Made by a program: the position numbers and the translations under genes
NCBI GenBank assembly: GCA_910592005.1
Contig: CAJVPP010000755.1
Span: 1-26,681, forward strand
Source of the DNA: Funneliformis mosseae
Lineage: Eukaryota > Glomeromycota > Glomeromycetes > Glomerales > Glomeraceae
Length of the DNA: 26,681 bases
Reading direction: 5' to 3'
Part shown: positions 1 to 8,723 of the stretch, in pieces
How positions within the stretch are numbered: the first letter of the stretch is position 1
Layout of the letters: each line of letters begins with the position of its first letter
Notes under the pieces: model-generated
Told to the model about the DNA's origin: nothing
Databases searched by the model: none
Seen by the model: only the letters and a program-made list of their open reading frames with translations

Positions 1-71
1 TGTCCGACACTGAAAATCCGTTGTATTGTAAAATTCGTTATATCAAAATTCGTTGTAGAAAGAGTTGACTG
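1..71. mobile_element. Right end of a pogo/Tigger-type DNA transposon, cut by the window edge
   Basis: The stretch ends in GAGTTGACTG followed by TA. This is the exact reverse complement of the CAGTCAACTC terminus that opens the element at 301. Just inside the end, the short sequence TTCGTTRTA occurs repeatedly, giving a subterminal repeat. A TA dinucleotide at the border fits the TA target duplication of Tc1/mariner/pogo elements. The body of the element lies left of the window, so its coding content is unknown. Confidence 0.6.
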
Positions 72-300
72 TATTATGCTGATCAGAAATAGATACAGAT
101 TTATTTGATGTCTGTATTATTTTAAATATTTTTTTAATTATAATAATACTTAGTGAAACTAATAATAAATAATTTAAATTTAATCAATATTCAAAATTAT
201 CTTTAAATTCAAGATTAAATTATCTTCAATTATCATCCTGTAAAATTAGAATAACATTTTGTAAATAAGCTAATGCAAATAATTTTTACACTTTTAATTA
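72..300. other. AT-rich spacer between two transposon ends
   Basis: About 230 bases of A/T-rich DNA lie between a right transposon end (71) and a left transposon end (301). I see no reading frame, RNA gene or repeat in it. Confidence 0.5.
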
Positions 301-323
301 CAGTCAACTCCCATTATAATCAC
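301..323 (+). repeat. Left terminal inverted repeat of outer element
   Basis: It starts CAGTCAACTCCC directly after TA (299-300). It pairs with the imperfect inverted copy at 7622-7644. Confidence 0.65.
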
Positions 324-1203
324 TTTTATTATAATCATATTATCCTATATAGTCACCCTAGTTAGATGCCCCAAATTTTTATTATATAAATCCTACTATT
401 TATAATTACATTTTACCTATAATTACAATTACTTTTATTTTAAAAATCTTATAATTAAAAAAATTGTTTATAATCACATAATCACATAAAAAATTTAGCA
501 TAAAAAAAAGAATGTTAAAAAACTTTTATAATATTACAAAGTTTTTCTAATACATTTTTTATTAAATATATGTTGACTATACTAATCAATATTGTTAGTT
601 TTTGATTAGATTAATAATTAAAATTGTATAGTTTTTCCTTCATTTTACATATACTTATAAATTTATAATATTAAAGTATGCTTACTCTTAGTTAAATATA
701 GATTAATCTATAATTATTAATTCTAAATACTATATAAAGGTGATAAGCTTTGTTTAGGAAAAAAATTTTTTTTTTTAGCAGAAAATCAGAAAAAACAATA
801 TAAAAAAAACTGAATGTAAAATTAAAAAGGAAATGAAAAAAGAAAAAGAAATAATAAAAGTTGAAGAGTGTAATAAAAAATGTAATAGTTAGAGTAAATT
901 ATATAGAGAGATTTTTAGTTTATGATAGTGTTTTGGTATTAAATGATAATGAGAATAAGAAGATTTTTGTGGTAAAGCAGATTTTCGTGAAGAAGAAGGA
1001 TTAAAAGAACAAGAAATATTTAAATTTTTTAGTAAAGTAAATATTAAAATTTAGATTAAAATAAGTTTAAAATATTTGAAACTTAAATAACAAATCTTAC
1101 ATCACTCTAATTCAGTTTGCCTTTTTGATTCTACTCAAGAAGCTAAAAAATAAAAAATTTGAATCTAACTAAATTTTAATATAAATATTAAATAGAATAT
1201 ATT

Positions 1204-1588
1204 TTAAATACTTATTAGATTTTGTCTAAAATGGAGTTTTGAATTATTCTCCATATTTTTCACAACTTTACTCCACTTTTCTTTTAAATTTCCTTTTGTA
1301 TAAAGCTCAAATAATGATTGTTTATAATTTTTATTTTATACAATTAGATCATTTGCTTTCTTAATTAAGATTTTATTTATTTTATAATCCTTAATCATTC
1401 CTTTAAATTTGCTTAACATTACGCTAGTATAACATCTGTATTAAATTTTTTTTTAATCTTTTCTGCAATGTCTTTCTAAAAGGTAACTTTGATTTTTCAA
1501 TATTGAATTAATATTCTTCATTTCTATTTCTCCTTTCATTAATTAATAATTTAACTTCATTATCATCCAAATCGATTGTATTTGGCAT
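1204..1588 (-). pseudogene. Degraded Myb/SANT-like DNA-binding protein remnant
   Basis: On the minus strand an ATG at 1588 opens MPNTIDLDDNEVKLLINERR. After frameshifts and stops this is followed by a stretch reading F-stop-KDIAEKIKKKFNTDV near 1433-1483, then KGMIKDYK. Further on comes KEKWSKVVKNMENNSKLHF near 1225-1285. The order of an acidic N-terminus, a W/F-KDIA-EKI helix and a K-x-K-WS motif is what I expect of single Myb/SANT-like domains that are abundant in some early-diverging fungal genomes. The stop inside the F-x-KDIA motif sits where a tryptophan is usual (TGG to TAG). The remnant lies inside the outer transposon and points opposite to its transposase. It may be captured DNA or a separate decayed insertion. 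It is non-functional as it stands. Confidence 0.5.
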
Positions 1589-2459
1589 TTTTGATAAATT
1601 AAAAATTTAAAAATTGTTAAATTTAATTTTTTAACAATTAAAAAAAAAGAAAAAATACTTATAAATTTATATAAAATTATATCAGCATATATCAGAGATT
1701 TGAAATATTTTGCATATAATGAGTAATTTTATTTAGTTAAAATTATCTAATAATTGCAAATTGCAATCGTAATTCTAATTTATGCATTATGTATAATCCA
1801 ATTTACAAAATTATCTAATAATTACAATTTTGATAAAATTACTAAATTTACGTAATTTTAAATTTTTCATTTTAGAAGAAAATACAATTTCAATGATAAT
1901 ATTCAGATAATTACCTCTAATTCATCTTTGATTTATTCTTAGTTTTATCACCAATTATTCTATATAGAAATTTTCTGGATAATTAACAATATTTTTTATG
2001 ATTTTTAACTAAAATTTTGCAAAAACTATCCAAATTTTATTATTCTAATTTAATATTAGAAATAATGCTATTATTAAAATATTATTTAAGGTAAGTAACA
2101 TTAATTTATTATATAATCAAAAAATCATTGATAATCTAAAAAATTTAGATTACAAATTAGGAACAATATTAAATTTGTTAATTAACAAATTTTATATTAT
2201 AATCTAGAATTTTTAGATTTTTAATAAAATTTAAATAATATGACTTGATTTTCTAGTAAAAGATCAATATTTTACTTTAAAACAAAATCATGTTATTACT
2301 TTAAAAATATGTCATATTTAAAGTTCATAAAATGAATACACATTTCTTTAACTAAATTACAATATAAAGAAATTTATAATTATGCTAATAATAATCCTAA
2401 TAAAACTTAAAATGAAATAACTTTTTTTTAATATGTAATAGACTTTAAATATAGATTAA

Positions 2460-2840
2460 ACAATAGTATTTAAATATTAAAAAAGAAAGATATCTTTTTA
2501 GCAATTGAAAATAATAGTATTTATGCTACTTTTAAATATTTACGTTAAGTTAAAGTTTCACTAATTAATGAGGTATTAAAAATTTGAATTGGTCAAGTTT
2601 TTAATAGTTGTATATTTATTTCAGATGTGATTTTAAAAGAAAAAGCTATTTTTTTGCAAATAATTTGAATATGCCTAAAAATACTTTAACTTTTTTAAAT
2701 AGTTAGTTATACAATTTAAAAAAAGAAATGGTCTTGACATTATAAATTATATGAAGAATTAGCAAGTATTCTATTAAAAACATTACCTCAAGAATAAGAA
2801 AAACTTTAGTGAATTTTACAATAATATAGTTTAAATAATA
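2460..2840 (+). pseudogene. N-terminal (CENP-B helix-turn-helix) fragment of the outer transposase
   Basis: Across frames the sequence reads NEVLKIWIGQVFNSCIFISD, then LKEKAIF, MPKNTLTF and LYNLKKE. This matches the order of a Tigger/pogo CENP-B-type DNA-binding domain: a W-containing helix, 'KA..FA', then 'S.GWL..FK.R'. It ends with NIYNV near 2838, just where the family has the first catalytic Asp (D-E-T-G-L). The inner element is inserted about 85 bases later, so the catalytic part resumes only at about 6121. Stops and frameshifts show that it is dead. Confidence 0.6.
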
Positions 2841-2924
2841 TTTATAATGTTAAATAAAACTCTCACATATAAACTATTAATAGAACTAAAAAGTAAGATT
2901 TTTTATGTTCTTATTTTATTTCTA

Positions 2925-2942
2925 CAGTCAGACCCCTATATA
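2925..2942 (+). repeat. Left terminal inverted repeat of inner element
   Basis: It is identical over 18 bases, or 20 with the flanking TA, to the reverse complement of 6002-6019. Confidence 0.85.
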
Positions 2943-4134
2943 ATCATATCCTATACAGTCATACTTTTATATAGAATCTATTTTTGTAAAATGAACTTTA
3001 AGCTTATTAATTTACCTTCATATAATCACAAATTAGTTATAGTCACTATCATCACATGATTTAAAACTACACATCATTTTGATAGTAATTAAACTTCTCT
3101 ACAGTCTCAATTTCTGATTGGCTTATATTAAAAAGATCTAATTAGCTGGTAATTTACAGTAATACAAAATGTAATACCTTTTACACTTAAAAATATAATA
3201 TTAAAAATAGAAGAATATTGGCTTAGTTTAATTTCGAAGCAGAAATATTGATATTGCCAATACTTTTTGATGAAATTTTTTTTCACACAAAAAAAAAGTC
3301 CATATAATAAAATGGTAGACTTGAACCTTTGAATGGATGAAAAAAATTACCTAAACTCTTCAGTAAACCTTTTAGATAGGTTAATTCAATACCTGATGTG
3401 ATTATCTTTTGATAAAGAAATTTTCTGATTAGCATTTGATTAAAAAAAATCGCATAACTATTAATATATTAGTTTATTGAAAAAAAAACTATGCCTTCTA
3501 CCTGTTGTCTTTCATTTCATATAATAAGCTTGCTTTTTTTTAAAAAGAAAACAGCTTGTCAGTTCTTATAGCTAAATATATTTGATCAGATTTTTTTTTT
3601 AAATAAAAGATATTTGATTTATACTACACCATAATCATCTTTATGCTACATTAAAATAATATCATTCTGAATCCTTTTATATTAAATTTATATATGGTAT
3701 TATGTTGTAAAAAAATATTGCATACAAACACCTTTCTATTAGAACAACTAATATTTTTCTCTGATAATTTTAACGAAAGTTTCCACATTCTTTCTATAGT
3801 GATACATTTTATTAATGAGTTTTACATAAATAATATTTACATACAATGTGATACAAATTTTTTTGTGCCTTTCTGATTCTTTTCTTTTCAAAATAACTTC
3901 TAATGGCTTGTTTTATTAAATAAGTTTGTAAATGCCTCACGACTGATTCAAACAACCTTCTGGCTAACTTAAATAATATTTTGCTATAAGTGTCAGTCTT
4001 AAACATAAAATTTGTTAGTGAGCAAAAAAAAATAGTAACAAAAAGCATCATAAAATTGCAAAAAAAATTTAATGAAAAAAACTCGACATTAAATATTGAT
4101 CATAATACCATAATAAAGATATTAACAAATAGTG

Positions 4135-5805
4135 AAAAATAGAGTGCTACAATAGAAATTGAAGACTCTAGAGAAATCTTCAGACATAGAGGGTCAAATT
4201 TCCATTTCTTGACAATGCTATTAACTTGTGGGTAGAAAATGTAACAGCAGGTAGTGTCATTTTAACGAATTTATTGATAAAGGAAAAGGCAAGATTTTTT
4301 GTCAATGCATTTAATATACAAGAAGATGAGTTAGATTTTCCAATAATTGGTTAGATAGATTTAAAAAAAGGAATAATATTTGTTAGCATCACATACATGG
4401 GGAATCAGGAAGTGTACTGATAGTATTCCTTTCAGAAGAGAAAATTAAACTCCGTCAATTATTAAGCCAATATTCTTTAGATCAAATATATAATATTGAT
4501 AAAATGGGTCTTTATTATAAAATATTTTCAAATCAAACACTTTTCATTAAACTAGTTCTTGGTTAAAAAAGGATAAAATGCGAATTACTTTCCTTTTAGA
4601 TATAAATGTTATAAAAACTAACAAACTTAAGCTATGGGTGATTGGTACATCAAAGTATCTAAGATCTTTCTTATATGTTAATTTAGACCGTCTTTTAGTT
4701 CACTACCATAGAAATCTTAAGGTATAGATGAATTCAAGGTTATTTGAAGAAATACTTCTTGATATGAATAGGCATTTTAGAACATAAAATAAGAAGATTT
4801 TGCTTTTAATTGATAATGTTCCATTACACTTTGACTTGAGTTTGGGTTCTACTTCAGGTTTAGGTTCTACTTCAGGTTTGGGTTCTACTCTAGATTTTGA
4901 TTCTACTTTGGATTCTACTTCAAAAAAATGCGGTAAGTTAAATTTTTTTTTTAAATTTAAAAGTAAATTATAGAAACTTACTGAATTTGTATTTTTTTTT
5001 AAAAGAAATCAAGTTTCATGATCAAGAAGACACAAGTTTACTCTATTAGATACTCATCAATTCTAGCTTACACATGTTGAAGTGGTCTTTTTACCACTAA
5101 ATACTATAAGCCACCTTCAACCTCTCGATACTAGGATTATTGCAAGTTTTAAAAATCACTATAAATAATATTATTGTTATTATATGTTGCAACTCTTTGA
5201 AGAAAGATAAAGATATTAATAAGGAGAAAATTAATATCAAAGAAGCTATTGAATATTTGGCAAATGCATGGCATAATGTAACTTAAGAAACAATCTGTAA
5301 TTGTTGGAATAAAACAGGAATATTGCCTTCTTTAACTGATGAAAATATAGATAATGCAATACAGGCTCATCAAGAGATAATGGATATAGAAATAGCAAGA
5401 ATCAATCAAATAATTGATAAATTTTATGACTCTTGTGCTTTTCCATTAAAAAATGCAATTGATGATTTCTTTCAAAATTTAGAAAAAATTCTAATTAAAG
5501 ATCTTTTAAATGATGATGAGATCATAAAATTGGTTTAAATAAGAATAGATAATAATGAAAATAATGATTCTAAAGAGGATTTTGAACTATTACTAGTATT
5601 TTTCGTTGATGTAATCAAATCTTTACAGAATTGGATAACTTTTTTTAAACAACAAATAACAAATGAATTTAAAACAGAAGATTTAGATATTTTTAAAAAA
5701 TATCTAAATAAAGTACAACAACTTGAATTGCAAGCTAGAAAGCAAACTATAATAACTGATTTATTTTAGCAATTAGATATTAAAGAAATAAATAAAAATG
5801 GATAA
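4135..5805 (+). pseudogene. Broken pogo/Tigger-type transposase of the inner element
   Basis: In order and across frames: KFPFLDNAINLWVENVTAG and LLIKEKARFF (CENP-B-type helix-turn-helix, 4190-4310); SNNWLDRFKKRNN (about 4340-4380); YNIDKMGLYYK (first catalytic Asp block, the family's D-E-T-G-L with two changes, 4490-4520); KILLLIDNVPLHFDL (second Asp block, 4795-4838); an 18-bp tandem repeat (4841-4921); a possible intron (4933 to about 5005); VVFLPLNTISHLQPLD (third Asp block, 5080-5130); then an acidic coiled C-terminus. An open stretch at 5323-5538 belongs to this C-terminus. The tail QTIITDLF (5743-5766) resembles a PCNA-binding motif and is followed by TAG. Several stops sit at expected Gln positions. 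It is defective as written. Confidence 0.7.
4841..4921 (+). repeat. 18-bp tandem repeat inside the inner transposase
   Basis: Four and a half units of 18 bases start at 4841, 4859, 4877, 4895 and 4913, with consensus TTTGGGTTCTACTTCAGG. Translated, each unit gives a Gly/Leu-Gly-Ser-Thr-Ser-like hexapeptide. It lies immediately after the second catalytic-Asp block and before a likely intron. Confidence 0.85.
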
Positions 5806-6001
5806 TTGTATAAATTTTCATAATTCTTAATAAATCAAATTTTATATGCTTTATTTTAATCTATTATACTATCGAATTAAACTATTAACTTCTATATAGT
5901 CACTTTATATGATTTATAATATAAAGATGATTATATAAAAGTTTTATTATATAGTCACACTTTTATATAATCATCAAATTTGATGAAACTAACTTGGTGA
6001 C

Positions 6002-6019
6002 TATATAGGGGTCTGACTG
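6002..6019 (+). repeat. Right terminal inverted repeat of inner element
   Basis: It is the exact reverse complement of 2925-2942 and is followed by TA at 6020-6021. Confidence 0.85.
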
Positions 6020-6120
6020 TATTTGTATATATTATTAATATTAATTAACTAAATATTATTACTTATTATTCTTGTATTAATAATAATATATTACTAAAAA
6101 ATTTCTTTATTTTTTACTAA

Positions 6121-7418
6121 TAGGATAAAACTAGAGTACCATAATGTTAGCATTAAATGCATCTGGAAATCACAAGTTGAAATTAGTAAATTCTTAAAGT
6201 CACAAGCTTTTCACAATATTTAAACTTTTTAACTTCTAGTTACGTATAAAGCAAATAAAAAGACATAGATATAATATGATATTTTAATAGATAGATTAGT
6301 AAATTGGATTGTGAATTTTGTCTTCAAGGCTAACATATTATTTTAATTATTGATAATGCTTCATCGTATAAATTTGTTACTTCTTCTGATAAAAATGAAA
6401 GTAATAACAATTATAATAATAATGATAATAATGATTTTAATAATATTTTTACTAATGATGAATCTAGAGAATTTTCAGAAAATGATAAAATAATTTATTG
6501 TAAACAAAAAGGTTATGATTCATTAAACAGAAAAGATAATGAAGTAAAAAAAGATTGTATTTAACTTATCAATATTTGAATTATATTTCTTTTACCAAAT
6601 ATGATGTTAAAACTTCAACTGATAGATGCTAGAATTATTCAAAATTTTAAAATAAAGTATATTTTTTTACTGAAAATGAAAATGGAAATTGTTATGAATC
6701 TGAATAATAATTAAAGTTTTATTAAATGAATTTATTTATAATTATTAAATATAAGTCAAATATAAGCAATTATATGTTTAATATTTAATTAGAAGAATTT
6801 GATTAAGGTACTGGTGTACACAAGTAAGTATTTTTTATTTTTTTTCATATTTGTTATTTTTGTATAAAATCATTAATATTTACTTAATATAAAAATAAAT
6901 TGAACATTAAATAAGTTATTGATTATATTATGAAAGCTTGAGAAAGTGTAGAATAACAAATCATATGCAATTTCTAGAATAAAATCAGAATTATATCTAA
7001 TTCTAATTCTGAATCAATACAACTAAGATTAGATGTACTTGTTAATGAAATTTTAAATATAATTCTAATAATTTTCATTGATAATAAAATCTGAAATAGT
7101 TTAGTAAATTATATTTATAATCAAATTTCATCACTTATTGAAGAAACTTTAACTGATAAACAAATTATAGATATAGTATAAGATGATAAAGAAGCGCCTG
7201 ATACTGATAATGAAGAGGAACTAATTCTAAAAGTTTTACCAAAGAAAGCACTTGATGTAGTTAAAAAAGTAATTCTCTTTTATAAATAACTACTTATCGA
7301 TAATAGATTTAAAATAGATAATTTTAAAGTTTATAGACATTATATTTCAGATTTGAAAGTACGTTATATTATATTTTTATAACAAAAATCAATTGAAGAT
7401 TATTTTTCTTCTAGTTAA
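6121..7418 (+). pseudogene. Catalytic and C-terminal fragment of the outer transposase
   Basis: It resumes with DKTRV, then IMLALNASGNHKLKLV (6143-6190), a mid-DDE block. IIDNAS, carrying the second Asp, lies at about 6345-6365. Next is an Asn/Asp-rich insert (6380-6480), then LLPNMMLKLQLIDARIIQNF (6590-6650), equivalent to the family's PPN-TS-LQP-D block. The tail reads IEETLTDKQIIDIV (about 7138-7180). It ends QKSIEDYFSSS followed by TAA (7383-7418), a PCNA-motif-like terminus. TAA codons at 7179-7181, 7287-7289 and 7380-7382 break an otherwise continuous frame where Gln would fit. The fragment is dead. Confidence 0.65.
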
Positions 7419-7621
7419 AACATTTTAATATTGTATATATAATTTTGATTTTAATAATATACTTAATATAATTACATAATAAATAACTTGTCTATTAATT
7501 AATAAAATTAATATATTATATGTTTCTTATAGTTTTTTATTTATATTTTACCATTAAAATAATTTTTTTATTTTATAGTTACATCTCGTCATAGTTACAG
7601 AATATAAGATGTCTCAAATGT

Positions 7622-7644
7622 GTAACTATAATAAGAGTTAATTG
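7622..7644 (+). repeat. Right terminal inverted repeat of outer element, eroded
   Basis: It matches the reverse complement of 301-323 at 17 of 23 positions. It is followed by TA (7645-7646). Confidence 0.6.
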
Positions 7645-8520
7645 TAAATATAAGTTCTTAGTAAGTTAGAAAAAACAGATTGATAGTTATATAGAAGTCT
7701 TCTATAAAAGATAACACAACGTTATTTTTTTACTTTATGTATTCCTCTTGTTTATTCTCTTTTTTTTATTTTTATTATATTTTATTATATTATTATTTTT
7801 TTTCTATTCAATAAAGTATTTCTTATTTTTCTATGTAAAACTCTTCATAATTACTATGAAAACTTTAACTTGTAATAAAAGTCACTTGTGTTAGTAAACT
7901 CAACCTAATTTGATAAAGCTAGTAATAGAATAACTAAGATTAATATGAAACTGATTAAAATTATATATAAACTATAAAAGAATCAACTCTCAGATATCAA
8001 TTTAATAGTTGCAACCTGAAAAGGTTATACATTAATAATATCATGATAAATTTACCAAAAAATTTTAAGTTTTTTAAAAATATAATAAAAATTAAAATAT
8101 CTCTAGTATTGCACTGGTAATAAATCACCTAATATATAACTCCAATCTTAATCTTAATCTTAATTTAATAATTCAAATATTCTAGCTAATCATAGTATAA
8201 GGGTAAATTAGTAAATCTAACAATAATAATATTTTTTATTTAATGATTTTTTTTTAAATATATATATTAAATTAAAATTAAATTAAAATAGTTAATATTA
8301 AATATAAGTAATTTTTGATTTAATCCAATTTTTATCTTAATAAGTATTTTATTATATAGAAGTAATTAATATCAAATATTATTTTTTAAAAAGAAAAAAT
8401 AAAATCAATATTATATATTAGAATTTTAAATTCTTTAAATAAAATAGAAAATTATATTACTAACAATGCTAATAAAGGTTAGTTTAGAATAGTATAAGAT
8501 GTACCATGTATAAATAATTT
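7645..8520. other. AT-rich intergenic DNA, no gene seen
   Basis: No reading frame with family resemblance is visible. A short (CTTAAT)n tract occurs near 8148-8170. The rest is A/T-rich sequence between the transposon and the NEDD1 promoter. Confidence 0.5.
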
Positions 8521-8534
8521 TTTTAAAGTAAAGT

Positions 8535-8646
8535 CACGTGATAGTCAATAGCGGCTAAAATAAATTTTTCGAAACACGCGCAATGTCAAATGTGCAGTTT
8601 CATGCTATATATATCACGTGCCTTAAAGGTTACACTCTATAAAACT
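8535..8646 (+). promoter_or_regulatory. NEDD1 promoter: two E-boxes and a TATA-like box
   Basis: CACGTG occurs at 8535-8540 (in GTCACGTGAT) and again at 8615-8620 (in ATCACGTGCC). A TATAAAA-like element follows (CTATAAAAC, about 8637-8645), some 80 bases before the start codon. Base composition turns less A/T-rich here. CACGTG is the classic bHLH (Cbf1/Pho4-type) site. Function is inferred from position only. Confidence 0.45.
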
Positions 8647-8723
8647 CGCGTAGATTGTTTTCCTTTCTATTTTCATACTCAACTTTTCACGTTATTTCTA
8701 AGGATTTTTGTTTATTTTATAAA

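Larger units (their letters stand above)
2925..6019 (+). mobile_element. Younger pogo/Tigger-like DNA transposon (inner element)
   Basis: The ends are perfect inverted repeats: CAGTCAGACCCCTATATA at 2925-2942 and its exact complement at 6002-6019. Both are flanked by TA (2923-2924 and 6020-6021), the expected target-site duplication. Subterminal TATAGTCAC-like motifs recur near both ends. The interior carries one recognisable but broken Tigger/CENP-B transposase on the plus strand (about 4135-5805). The region 3060-4130 has no coding signal that I can defend. The element sits between the DNA-binding and DDE parts of the outer transposase, so it inserted later. The perfect ends, against the eroded ends of the outer element, agree with that order. 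Confidence 0.8.
301..7644 (+). mobile_element. Degraded pogo/Tigger-like DNA transposon (outer element), interrupted by a second one
   Basis: The left end CAGTCAACTCCCATTATAAT (301-320) follows TA. The right end (7622-7644) is an imperfect inverted copy, 17 of 23 positions, and is followed by TA at 7645-7646; most mismatches are transitions. Inside lie pieces of a CENP-B/Tigger-type transposase in order: helix-turn-helix (about 2460-2840), DDE core (about 6121-6400), the QPLD-like block (about 6560-6665), and a C-terminal tail (to 7418). A minus-strand Myb/SANT-like remnant lies at 1204-1588. Stops and frameshifts are frequent, so the element cannot supply its own transposase. Without the inner insertion it would be about 4.2 kb. 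Confidence 0.7.

Noticed and set aside
2847..3059. 70-codon plus-strand frame crossing the inner element's left end
   Set aside because: It runs across the insertion junction at 2923-2925 and joins outer transposase debris to TIR sequence, so it cannot be a gene.
3694..4051. Open frames on both strands inside the inner transposon
   Set aside because: Composition is A/T-driven, with no recognisable motif and no continuity with the transposase; chance frames.
5323..5538. 71-codon frame as an independent small gene
   Set aside because: It is the C-terminal part of the inner element's transposase, continuous in position and character with the blocks on either side.
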